A stretch of DNA of 64,000 bases, from assembly GCA_035571835.1 (NCBI GenBank), contig DATNBU010000033.1:90866-154865 (forward strand), in the 5' to 3' direction. The position numbers and the translations under genes are program-made. The notes beneath the pieces are model-generated. The model worked only from the letters and a program-made list of their open reading frames with translations. It had not been told where the DNA came from and did not search any database. The DNA comes from Candidatus Limnocylindrales bacterium. GTDB lineage: Bacteria; Desulfobacterota; Binatia; UBA1149; CAITLU01. The number at the start of each line of letters is the position of its first letter. The first letter of the stretch is position 1. Below are positions 1-7,772 of the stretch, piece after piece.

Positions 1-801
1 GAATTTCTTGCGCAATCACCAGCGAACTTCGCTGTTTTGACCGACTATGCTTGGATGGAAGCGCACAATGGCGACTCCCTAGTAACGTTCCTTGCTTCAA
101 TGGAGGTGCTACGGCACTTCCCCCGTCAAGTGCTATTTCTAATCGGTACCACAAGAGTGTGCGCTCTCAGCGGGAACCCGTCAGGTCTTACTGACCGCAT
201 GATCGACACGAAGACGAGCGGAGGCTTTGAGCGTTTTGTTCGCTACTTGGATCTGGCTCGCAATGGCGACGCTACAGTTCAGCGCAGCATTTTCGAGTAC
301 GGCACCGCCGCATCAGCTCATCTAGCTACGATGCTCTCGCCTGCGGTTAGTTCTGAGGAATACTTCAGACGTTTTTCGAAAGACTTCTCCTATGCCGAGC
401 TACAACAGCTGCGAGCGGGGGGCCCGTTGCCGTGGGAGTTCTTGGATAGGCTGGTCACCGTTGTCATTCAGATATCAAAGGTTCTGTTCGTGGAGCATCC
501 GGCCACTACGCAGAAACCGCCTTTCGAAGAACTCCCCAATACTTTCATCTTTCGCTGGACGCTCTGCTCCTTTCTCCTCGAACTCGAGCGAAAGAGAACA
601 GGTGGGCGTCAGAACGCGAAGGCGAAAATACTCCGCAACGACGTGGTAGACATGACATTCGCTGCATATGGCACCTACTTTGACGGGCTTATGACAACAG
701 ACGCCATTGCGCGGCTTATCCACGACCAAGCCAGCAGGTTTCTCGCAGAGCTATTCCGCTGCGACACTCCTGCTGCTCGGTTTCACGCGCCCACGAGCTG
801 A
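1..801 (+). CDS. 5'-truncated protein, PIN-like nuclease candidate
   Basis: The frame is open from the first base, so the true N-terminus is outside the window; 266 residues are visible. A TTG at 37 could serve as a start, but nothing favours it. Near the visible N-terminus is an acidic motif (LTDYAWMEA), and near the C-terminus DMTFAAYGTYFDGLMTTD. An N-terminal Asp with a late D...TTD pattern is what PIN-domain RNases show, so a PIN-like toxin or nuclease is a reasonable guess, not a firm call. The base composition is clearly more AT-rich than the backbone after 6.3 kb. It lies 26 bases before the ApeA-like gene on the same strand and may be co-transcribed with it. Confidence 0.55.
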   Translation, partial: EFLAQSPANFAVLTDYAWMEAHNGDSLVTFLASMEVLRHFPRQVLFLIGTTRVCALSGNPSGLTDRMIDTKTSGGFERFVRYLDLARNGDATVQRSIFEYGTAASAHLATMLSPAVSSEEYFRRFSKDFSYAELQQLRAGGPLPWEFLDRLVTVVIQISKVLFVEHPATTQKPPFEELPNTFIFRWTLCSFLLELERKRTGGRQNAKAKILRNDVVDMTFAAYGTYFDGLMTTDAIARLIHDQASRFLAELFRCDTPAARFHAPTS

Positions 802-827
802 GACATCACGCTTTTACCCAGCGCGTT

Positions 828-2141
828 ATGCCGATCACAGAAATGAATCTCTTCGAAGAGAAGCGGTGGCTAGGAGAGTTCTTTGCTCCCGGTGCCTACG
901 AGAAGCGTTTTTTTGGAGAACTCAACTACGCACCTGACAGCGGATTGGAACTCGCATACGGAATTGGAGCAGAAATCCAACCACCCGAAACGCAAATACT
1001 GCATGGCTACTTAGCTTCTGGAGAACACTGCACTCTCTTTGCCGACTTTAGAAGGGACGCTATCAGCAGCTTTTTCGGCAATGGGAAGATTGGTTGTCGT
1101 TTCATGGTTCTTGATGAATGCGTTGAACCGACCGCTCGGTTCGACCAACTGTCGTTCACGCTCACAAACCTTCAAGAATTTTTCTACCCTTACGGCCTCG
1201 TGTCAGATGTGAAGTTTTCCCAAGAGCCGCTTCTAAAGGTCGATACAAGCTTCGGTTCGATTGAGGTTCGCAACAGTGCGATCTTCAATTACCTTTCTCC
1301 CGATCTAACCGAGTTCTACAGCGAGAACGATTCGGCCTTGGAGGAATTTAAAGCTGCATTCGGCAGCTTGAAGAAAAAGTATCCAGACTTTCATCCCATG
1401 GTGCGAAAGGAGTTCGCCTACCGTGTACGGCTGAATTTTCATACGGGCTTGTCGCTGGCCGACGCCTATCGGGAAATGACAAATTTGGCTGATCTGTTTG
1501 CTGTCCTGACGTACCGACCAGTCCATCCAGAAACGATACAGGTCAGACGGCTCGGCGCAGACGAACCTGCCCCTTCCCTTCGTGTGTATCCCTACATCAG
1601 ACTCGACACCCGAACCGTGAAGCTTTGCCGACGCCCCCTGATGAATCACACTATGCCGATTACTAACTCCAAGATCGTGTTGGACCAGATCATTGCAAAG
1701 TGGGTAGCTGGACCAGCGGCGAATACGACGCTCGTCACAAGCTTACAGCAGAAGACGGGATTTAGGACGCTGCACGATCTCCACGGGGAACTAATTCTAT
1801 ATTGCACGCAGCTGGAATCGATCAGCTACGAAGCCGGGAACAAGGAAAAGAAGTACGAGTACGCACTTGTCACGTATGCTTCTGCGCCTATGCGCAATAC
1901 GCTCGCTGCGCTCTTCGCAAACGCTGGACTCTCGGACCTCGGAAAAGCGGTTGGACAACTCCGAGACGAAATTGCCCACGTCAAGAAGCCGAAGATATTG
2001 TTAGGAAAGCTTGGGGTCCCTGATCTAAGTCGAATATCTCGCTTACTCGAACTGACGATACTGTCGCGCCTGCTCACCAAGCTCGATATTCCACCGAACA
2101 TTATTGCAGACTTTCAAGAGAGGTTTGCAACTACCAACTGA
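828..2141 (+). CDS. apeA: ApeA-like HEPN-domain anti-phage defence protein
   Basis: 437 residues. The opening (LFEEKRWLGEFFAPG) and the following beta-rich stretch to about residue 200 resemble the ApeA N-terminal domain. The C-terminal part is helical and carries RDEIAH at residues 379-384, the R-x4-H signature of HEPN ribonucleases. ApeA proteins are known single-gene abortive-infection defences thought to cut RNA after phage sensing. The catalytic motif is intact, so the gene may be active. ATG 828 gives the longest form; ATG 843 (MNLFEEKRW) is an alternative, and neither has a strong ribosome site. The low-GC surroundings and the nearby integrase remnant fit acquisition by transfer. The family call rests on motif recognition. 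Confidence 0.72.
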   Translation: MPITEMNLFEEKRWLGEFFAPGAYEKRFFGELNYAPDSGLELAYGIGAEIQPPETQILHGYLASGEHCTLFADFRRDAISSFFGNGKIGCRFMVLDECVEPTARFDQLSFTLTNLQEFFYPYGLVSDVKFSQEPLLKVDTSFGSIEVRNSAIFNYLSPDLTEFYSENDSALEEFKAAFGSLKKKYPDFHPMVRKEFAYRVRLNFHTGLSLADAYREMTNLADLFAVLTYRPVHPETIQVRRLGADEPAPSLRVYPYIRLDTRTVKLCRRPLMNHTMPITNSKIVLDQIIAKWVAGPAANTTLVTSLQQKTGFRTLHDLHGELILYCTQLESISYEAGNKEKKYEYALVTYASAPMRNTLAALFANAGLSDLGKAVGQLRDEIAHVKKPKILLGKLGVPDLSRISRLLELTILSRLLTKLDIPPNIIADFQERFATTN

Positions 2142-2455
2142 ACATGAGGCCAGAAGTAGAACGAAGGACGACGCTGAGATCGCATCCTCCGTCCCTGAAA
2201 GCCGCAAACTCGTCCTATCTCCTAATCACGTAGTACCTGCGGACGGAAGCACATCGGGGAACATCCAAGCCTTCTGCTATTCGGGCGATTCGAGAAGAGA
2301 GCCGGGATTACAGCGCCTACTCGATAGCCGCTGCACAGGCCCGCTTTTCTAGCTCAGGGCCTGCTTAGAGAATAGGCGCTGGAGAACGAGTGCCGCAATT
2401 CGACACGACTAAGGACGTTACCGACGCTGTTCAGTTGCTGCGTTCCATCTGAAGT
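2142..2455 (+). other. 314-base non-coding gap with an inverted repeat
   Basis: No convincing gene. A frame running through 2104-2352 overlaps the end of the HEPN gene and lacks domain features. An inverted repeat, CAGGCCC at 2336-2342 and GGGCCTG at 2357-2363 with a T-rich loop, could end apeA transcription but has no downstream T-run. The downstream gene is closed by an in-frame TGA at 2450, just before its ATG. Confidence 0.4.
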
Positions 2456-3229
2456 ATGTCTCACTTCTGGAAACGGTTCGTTCTCAAACGCACTCTTCGA
2501 AGGTGCGCAACGGATTCCGTGCCGCGAAGCGGACCGGAAGGGAAAGCCGTAAACTCATTTTCCGTCTGGATTACTGTCGCTGAAGAAAACCTGAAGGTCT
2601 GGTGTCACCAAGCGGGCGATCAGGGTGTCGTTGGCAAACGTCTCGACAACGGAACGTACTCAATCGAGGTCTGCGTCCCTTACGCTTCAATTGACGGTTC
2701 GCACGTCGAAATTCAGCATTGGTACGGACTGGATGCTTTCCACTACGACAGCATCCGGCAGTACGTACTCGAAGGTCTATCCGGCTACGATTTTTTCAAG
2801 CTAGGGGTCGGAAGGCTTCGGCAGTCGTTCTTCAATCGCAAGCCGCTTATCCGACTCGAATTGATGTCGCTGCTACGTCAGTTCGTTAAGCTGACGAATG
2901 CTGAGCCTTCCTTCAAGACCGCGCCGCATTCCCTTGTCGCCCATGTCTCAGGCGGAATGCGGACGTATCTGCACCCTGATCACATCGAAGCAACGAAACA
3001 CTACCGTTTGCTTCTAGACGCTTTGGTGGAGAGAGGCGATCTGCACCGAGACCATGGCGGCAACTACTCGCTTGCGCCCAAGGCGCTCATTACCCTTGCC
3101 CAGTTTGAACACGACGAACGAAGACATGGAGACAACACCCGCAGTGCGAATCGGATGCTGCTCTTGACCGTAGCATTAATTGGCGTTGGTCTCCTTCAGG
3201 CGTGGGCGACATGGATGGCGAGCAAATGA
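2456..3229 (+). CDS. Unknown protein with C-terminal membrane helix
   Basis: 257 residues, no family recognised. Residues about 180-225 (KHYRLLLDALVERGDLHRD and on to KALITLAQFEHDERRH) look like a winged-helix or similar small helical unit. The last 24 residues form one hydrophobic helix (MLLLTVALIGVGLLQAWATW), so the protein is probably tail-anchored with its bulk in the cytoplasm. The stop overlaps the start of the next gene as ATGA (3226-3229), which suggests translational coupling. Position in a low-GC island between an ApeA-like gene and a nuclease-like gene suggests a defence role, as sensor or membrane effector. This is inference from context only. Confidence 0.6.
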   Translation: MSHFWKRFVLKRTLRRCATDSVPRSGPEGKAVNSFSVWITVAEENLKVWCHQAGDQGVVGKRLDNGTYSIEVCVPYASIDGSHVEIQHWYGLDAFHYDSIRQYVLEGLSGYDFFKLGVGRLRQSFFNRKPLIRLELMSLLRQFVKLTNAEPSFKTAPHSLVAHVSGGMRTYLHPDHIEATKHYRLLLDALVERGDLHRDHGGNYSLAPKALITLAQFEHDERRHGDNTRSANRMLLLTVALIGVGLLQAWATWMASK

Positions 3230-4860
3230 TTGCCGAAGGGGCTGACACGACCTTCGATGATGCGATTCGTCGCCTCAACAGAAAGAGTCTACGCAGCGCC
3301 CTGACTACCGCTTCCTTTCTTTCTGCCCTCGAATACGCGGGACACTCTAGCAGCCCACTCTTCCCAAGCCTGAACAACGAGAAGACTCGGCTGATAGCGG
3401 AGGCAGCGATTCGAAGCAGGTCGGCATGGTACAAGGACGAGCCAGTCATCCCGAAGGATCTGCCCATACTTCTCAATGGAGCCTTGACCGCTTCAGACGA
3501 TCATCGGCTTGACGAGATTTCATCGGATCGGCCACGACAGGAAATGCTCTACGACCTGCAAAAGTATTTCTCTCGGCTCGCATATGTTCAGATTCGACCC
3601 CAGCAGAATCAAGGGATCGCACTCGGCCAGCTTCTAGCCGTGACCGAACGACTTCCCCATGACCACTGGCAAGAGCTACCGCCTGAAATCCAGAATGTTG
3701 CCCAGTCTTTCCCGCAGGCTGCTCAGCAGGCGCTGGGCGAGTCTCCGTCAAATTTGATTCGAGCGGCCACTCTTCTCCTAAGCTACCTGACAAGAGTGGG
3801 CGAAACTTTCCTAACCCATGTACCAACGCCGCCATCATTCCAGAAGCAACGATGGCAGGCAGAACAGTTATACAAACTCGTTGGACAAGCGGGCGCTCAA
3901 GTCGCTGACCTCGCCATTCACCGCTCAGCCTTCGAACGGATGCTCACCAACGCCGGGCTATCCTGTAAAGCGGAACCCTTTCTAAGAGTCTTCTCCGGCC
4001 TAATTGACGATCTACGCAAGCTATACGAGTTGCCGCATTTCAATCTTGGCCCAGAAGGACATCGCCTCTCCCCTTTGGATCGGTTCCCAGTGGTGCTGGC
4101 GGACGATGGCGCTTTTTTTGTGATTCCGAACGCACGCAAGTTCTGCGCAGCCCTGAGCAGTGTTGTTCATTTCTCCTTGAATGAACTCTGCCGTGAGTCC
4201 TACGAGAGGGTTCGAGGGCACTGCCTTGAATTGTACTTTCGGAGGGTGCTTTCGGCTCGCGCTCCAACACTTTTAGTGATCCCCGAAAAGAAGTGGGCGA
4301 CTGGCAAGGGGAACATTGCTGGCCCAGACCTCACCATTATCGACCATGGGGAGCACCCAATGGTTCTCGGCATTGAGATCAAATTTCGTAGGATGTTGCC
4401 AAACACCCGCTTCGAACTGCGGGACGAGGATATCAAGAGCAACTATAGCGACCTCTGGTCAGCACTCACAAAACTGGACGGAAAGCTCGACCAAGTGTTG
4501 GCGGGTCGGGGAGATTACTCTCAATACCGTTCTGACCTTGAGAGAGCTCGCAAGTATCCCCGCAGACTGCTTGGAGTTACCGGAGAGGCGCCATTCATGT
4601 TTGCCGAACTTGCGAACGCGCTTGCAGACCGCGACTCAGATTTCCCGCTTCATGGAGTCAGCAAAAACTGGTCAGTTATGGGTGCCGAAACATTCGAACG
4701 CTTCATTGAAGCTAGCGTGCAGCACGCCATCCCACTTCTCGATCTGTTCGACCAGTATCTCTCGGAGTCCACGAATCTCGAATTGTCCGGGGGAATGGCG
4801 GAAGCCTTTGGCAACATGGAACTCGATCTGAGCCAGAGCTACGCGGCTTCTTTCCTCTAG
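3226..4860 (+). CDS. PD-(D/E)XK nuclease-like protein, second gene of cassette
   Basis: 544 residues from ATG 3226, chosen because it overlaps the upstream TGA as ATGA; GTG 3202 would add eight residues. The N-terminal two thirds are mainly helical and not recognised. Around residues 368-386 lies GPDLTI then GIEIKF: Asp368, Glu384 and Lys386 fit the D-(X)n-E-X-K core of the PD-(D/E)XK superfamily, which includes restriction enzymes and many defence nucleases. With the membrane-tailed protein before it, this forms a two-gene cassette that I cannot assign to a described system. The nuclease call depends on one motif and needs structure comparison. Confidence 0.6.
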   Translation: MIAEGADTTFDDAIRRLNRKSLRSALTTASFLSALEYAGHSSSPLFPSLNNEKTRLIAEAAIRSRSAWYKDEPVIPKDLPILLNGALTASDDHRLDEISSDRPRQEMLYDLQKYFSRLAYVQIRPQQNQGIALGQLLAVTERLPHDHWQELPPEIQNVAQSFPQAAQQALGESPSNLIRAATLLLSYLTRVGETFLTHVPTPPSFQKQRWQAEQLYKLVGQAGAQVADLAIHRSAFERMLTNAGLSCKAEPFLRVFSGLIDDLRKLYELPHFNLGPEGHRLSPLDRFPVVLADDGAFFVIPNARKFCAALSSVVHFSLNELCRESYERVRGHCLELYFRRVLSARAPTLLVIPEKKWATGKGNIAGPDLTIIDHGEHPMVLGIEIKFRRMLPNTRFELRDEDIKSNYSDLWSALTKLDGKLDQVLAGRGDYSQYRSDLERARKYPRRLLGVTGEAPFMFAELANALADRDSDFPLHGVSKNWSVMGAETFERFIEASVQHAIPLLDLFDQYLSESTNLELSGGMAEAFGNMELDLSQSYAASFL

Positions 4861-4877
4861 TTTTCGGAGCTTCGCAC

Positions 4878-4894
4878 GTCTCACACCGTGAGAC
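4878..4894. terminator. Small hairpin between convergent genes
   Basis: Perfect 7-base arms GTCTCAC / GTGAGAC with a 3-base loop, in the 36-base gap between two converging genes. No clear T-run follows on either strand, so a terminator role is only likely by position. Confidence 0.35.
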
Positions 4895-4896
4895 CC

Positions 4897-5463
4897 TCAG
4901 GACAATTCAAGCTCCGGGAAATCAGCGGCTGCGCCCCTCAGAATGCGCCCATGGATCTCTTGCTGATCTTCGTCATGCCCAGCGCAAGTCAAATAGTAGT
5001 TCGTAGATCCAAGGCGCTTGTAGATAAGCCATTCACCGGTCAGAGAATGCGACTTCTCACGTTTCCCGTAAGCTCCCAAAACGTATTCCCTCGCTATCTC
5101 GCCAGCCAGCTTCCAAGCTCGCTCCGCATCATCGTCAACTGGACCCGCTTGGCTCACCTTCCCTCCCATCATCTTAAGTAGTTTCTTGTCCGTCCAATGG
5201 CTCTGCACATTCTTCGCAATGAATCTCGCATTGACGAAGTGCTTGTACATGAGCCCCGCCAGAGGACCGATGGCGAACTCTCTGGATGGACCTGTCCGAC
5301 TCGTCTCTTCATCGATTCCCTCTAGCAATCGAATCTCTTCCAGTATTGGGAACGGATTCAGCGGCCCTTCAAAAAGGAATTTCTCTAGCTGAGCTTTGAG
5401 GACCGAAGACATCTTCGCATCGCCAAGCCGCTGCCCTGAGAGCCACCTTTCAAAATCCGTCAT
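4897..5463 (-). CDS. Unknown island protein
   Basis: 188 residues from ATG 5463 (MTDFERWLSGQRLGD). A GTG at 5544 would add 27 residues, but that stretch is antisense to recognisable integrase sequence starting at 5519, so the shorter form is preferred. No signal peptide, membrane helix or known motif is seen. The middle (PLAGLMYKHFVNARFIAKN) and the end (HSLTGEWLIYKRLGSTNYYLTC) suggest a compact globular alpha/beta protein. It is convergent with the nuclease-like gene and shares its AT-rich composition. The function is unknown; a defence or regulatory accessory gene is possible from context. Confidence 0.55.
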   Translation of the reverse strand: MTDFERWLSGQRLGDAKMSSVLKAQLEKFLFEGPLNPFPILEEIRLLEGIDEETSRTGPSREFAIGPLAGLMYKHFVNARFIAKNVQSHWTDKKLLKMMGGKVSQAGPVDDDAERAWKLAGEIAREYVLGAYGKREKSHSLTGEWLIYKRLGSTNYYLTCAGHDEDQQEIHGRILRGAAADFPELELS

Positions 5464-5518
5464 GCGGGCTGCCGCTCCGTCTTTGTTACTCGTGCTCTTC
5501 AGGAACGTAGCGCCATAG

Positions 5519-5872
5519 GACTCGGACCGCGTATTCAAGAGCACCCCGACCCGTGAGAGGTTTCGCAGGGATTGCGAGCGTGCTGGGATCGATTACTCAC
5601 CGGACCAGCGAGGCCGAACGATTGATCGGCACGCTCTCAGGGTGGCCTTCGTGACGATCCTTTCGGTGGTAAAGATACCTCCGAGGGTAGCCCAGAAGCT
5701 CGCCCGCCACACCGACCTCCAACTGACGATGAATGTGTATACGGACGCAGGAATGCTGGCCGGGGCGGAGGCGATGGAGACTCTCCCGGAATTCCGGGCA
5801 TTCGACCCGGCTGAGGGCTCGAATCCTGTTGCACCCGGATGTTGCACTAGAATGCGGCGTAGAGGGGCTTGA
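5519..5872 (+). pseudogene. Tyrosine recombinase (integrase) C-terminal remnant
   Basis: The frame opens after a TAG at 5516 and reads through FRRDCERAGIDY, then HALRVAFVTIL, then LARHTDLQLTMNVYTD, ending at TGA 5872. This is the C-terminal catalytic part of a phage-type integrase: the HxxR box (HALR), the later His and the Tyr nucleophile are present in the right order and spacing. The N-terminal DNA-binding domain and the first catalytic Arg and Lys are missing, so it is a truncated relic. It points at the ssrA 3' end 100 bases away, the typical place for the integrase of an ssrA-targeting island. Confidence 0.75.
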
Positions 5873-5934
5873 GGCGTTTTCCCCTGTCACAGAGGCTTTT
5901 CAGCGGACGGCGTAAAAGTCCTTTGTTTTTCCCA

Positions 5935-5965
5935 CTGTGACGGTTCTTGTCACGAACCGTCACAG
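5935..5965. repeat. Perfect 12-bp inverted repeat next to ssrA 3' end
   Basis: Arms CTGTGACGGTTC and GAACCGTCACAG are exact complements around a 7-base loop. The element lies between the integrase relic and the tmRNA 3' end. In the tmRNA direction it is followed by an A-rich, not T-rich, stretch, so it is not a standard intrinsic terminator. A related CTGTCACAG lies at 5884-5892. It could be a recombinase arm or excisionase site, an operator, or an RNA-stabilising hairpin. Confidence 0.6.
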
Positions 5966-5973
5966 AGTGGAGT

Positions 5974-6331
5974 TGGTGGAGGCGGGGGGAATCGAACCCC
6001 CGTCCGAAAGCAATCCACAAAAACCTCTACACGCTTAGTGTCGGATTTTATCTCATTCGGCGGAGCGCCCCGACACAGGCTCCCGACGAACCAGCCGTCT
6101 ACTGTTTCGAGCCGGCGCCCGAAGGCGAAGCACCGGATCCCTATCCCAAATTGTTACGCCCTGTTCCGCGCATTGGGAGTGCCCGGGCAGGACGCTCGCC
6201 GCCTAATTAGGCAGCGAGAGCGTAATCGGTGTTATCCGCAGTTACGTTGTTTTTTACCGGATTAACGAGTCGGCAAAGCGCTCGGCGTGCAGCTCCTGCT
6301 TCATGACCCTCGTCGAACCCATATCGCCCCC
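5974..6331 (-). ncRNA. ssrA: Transfer-messenger RNA (tmRNA)
   Basis: 358 bases. The 5' end GGGGGCG pairs with the 3' strand CGCCTCC (one G-U) before ACCA, giving a full 7-bp tRNA-like acceptor stem. The T arm reads GGGTTCGATTCCC, and the 5' region has the usual GGGTTCGACG. The tag frame at 6239-6210, read from resume codon GCG, encodes ADNTDYALAA followed by TAA, so the full tag is (A)ADNTDYALAA. tmRNA rescues stalled ribosomes together with SmpB, whose gene is at 15.2 kb. The 3' end is the boundary of the low-GC island, and CCA is encoded. Confidence 0.95.
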
Positions 6332-6368
6332 AAGGCGATGAAGTCGTCGAAATCGTCGAAGCGCCGCG

Positions 6369-6397
6369 AATATAGGTCCGATACGGCGGAGCGGCAA
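6369..6397 (-). promoter_or_regulatory. Sigma70-type promoter of ssrA
   Basis: On the minus strand TTGCCG (6397-6392), a 17-base spacer and TATATT (6374-6369). Transcription would begin near 6362, about 30 bases before the mature tmRNA 5' end, in line with a short 5' leader removed by RNase P. Confidence 0.55.
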
Positions 6398-6478
6398 CCC
6401 GAAATGTCCGCACAATCGCACACCGCACCGATCCGGCCCGCAGTTGAATCCGATCTCCTCCTCCATCAACCACCGTCA

Positions 6479-7684
6479 ATGCTCCGCTTCTCCGCGCTCA
6501 GCGCCCTACTCGTCTGCGCACTCGCATCCTCTGCGCTCGCCCAACCTGCCCCATGTGGCGGCCCGTTCGATGCCTGGCTCGCAGCGTTTCGCGAGGAAGC
6601 GCTCGCGCAAGGCATCACCAGCCAGACGCTCGCGCACGCCGCTCCACTGATGAAGATCGATCCCGCGGTGCTGCGAGCCGACCGCGGCCAGCACGTCTTC
6701 GCGCAGAGCTTCGTCGAGTTCGCCGGACGCATGGCCGAAGGCTACCGCATCGCACAGGGCAAGGATCGCATCGAGAAGAACGCTGCCACCTTCTCGCGCA
6801 TCGATCGCGATTTCGGCGTGCCGGCGCCCGTGATCGTCGCGTTCTGGGCGCTCGAGACCGACTTCGGCTCGAACATGGGCGACGTCCCGACGATTCGCGC
6901 ACTCACCACTCTCGCGCACGATTGCCGCCGCCCCGCGCTTTTCCGCGAGCAGCTGCTGGCCGCGCTGCGCCTGCTGCAGGGCGGGGACCTCACGCTCGAT
7001 CAGATGAAAGGTCCGTTCGCGGGCGAGCTCGGCCAGCTTCAATTCCTGCCGACGCACTACTTCGACTACGCGGTCGACTACGACGGCGACGGTCATCGCA
7101 ATCTCATCCGCAGCACGCCCGATGCGCTGGCATCGGCTGCGAACTATGCGGCCAAGCTCGGCTGGCGCCGCGGCGAGCCGTGGCTCGACGAAGTGCGCGT
7201 GCCGGCCGAGCTTCCGTGGGAAGAAAGCGGGCTCGACATCGAACATCCGCGCTCGCAGTGGGCGCGCTGGGGAGTTTCGCGCGCCGACGGAAGCGCGCTT
7301 GCGAGCGACGATCTGCCGGCATCCCTTCTGCTGCCGATGGGCCGACATGGACCGGCCTTCCTTGCCTACGCGAACTTCCAGCGCGTCTATCTCAAGTGGA
7401 ATCAGTCGCTCGTGTACGCGACGACGGCCGCCTACCTCGCAACCCGGATCGACGGCCAGCCGAAGATGCATGTCGCCGGCAAGATTCCGTCGCTCAGTCT
7501 CGAAGAGACAAAGGCGCTGCAGACGGAGCTTGCGAAGCGAGGCTACGAGATCGGCAAGATCGACGGTGTGCTCGGCCTTCAGACGCGCAGCGCCGTGCGC
7601 GACGCGCAAAAGAAACTCGGACTGCCCGCAGACGCGTACCCCACGGCTGATCTGCTGCGGCGGCTTCGGGCGGGCGCGGGCTGA
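6479..7684 (+). CDS. mltB: Lytic murein transglycosylase, MltB family
   Basis: 401 residues from ATG 6479, chosen because it starts a good signal peptide (MLRFSALSALLVCALASSALA); longer frames run into the tmRNA. Residues about 25-320 match the GH103 transglycosylase domain, with FWALETDFGSNMGD carrying the catalytic Glu and LGQLQFLPTHYFDYAVD downstream. Residues about 330-400 form a peptidoglycan-binding domain (LSLEETKALQTELAKRGYE). It cleaves the glycan strands of peptidoglycan to 1,6-anhydro ends in the periplasm. No lipobox is evident, so it is probably a soluble periplasmic form. Confidence 0.9.
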   Translation: MLRFSALSALLVCALASSALAQPAPCGGPFDAWLAAFREEALAQGITSQTLAHAAPLMKIDPAVLRADRGQHVFAQSFVEFAGRMAEGYRIAQGKDRIEKNAATFSRIDRDFGVPAPVIVAFWALETDFGSNMGDVPTIRALTTLAHDCRRPALFREQLLAALRLLQGGDLTLDQMKGPFAGELGQLQFLPTHYFDYAVDYDGDGHRNLIRSTPDALASAANYAAKLGWRRGEPWLDEVRVPAELPWEESGLDIEHPRSQWARWGVSRADGSALASDDLPASLLLPMGRHGPAFLAYANFQRVYLKWNQSLVYATTAAYLATRIDGQPKMHVAGKIPSLSLEETKALQTELAKRGYEIGKIDGVLGLQTRSAVRDAQKKLGLPADAYPTADLLRRLRAGAG

Positions 7685-7772
7685 CACCCGGATCCTTCGT
7701 CCGGGCGCTCAGCGCCATCGCACGCAGTTACCGCGTTGGCTTTGGCCGTCGGATTGAGGCTTTCGAAGCCGG

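Noticed and set aside
2104..2352. 82-residue plus-strand frame after the HEPN gene
   Set aside because: It overlaps the gene end in another frame, has no domain, signal or ribosome site, and looks like chance in a non-coding gap.
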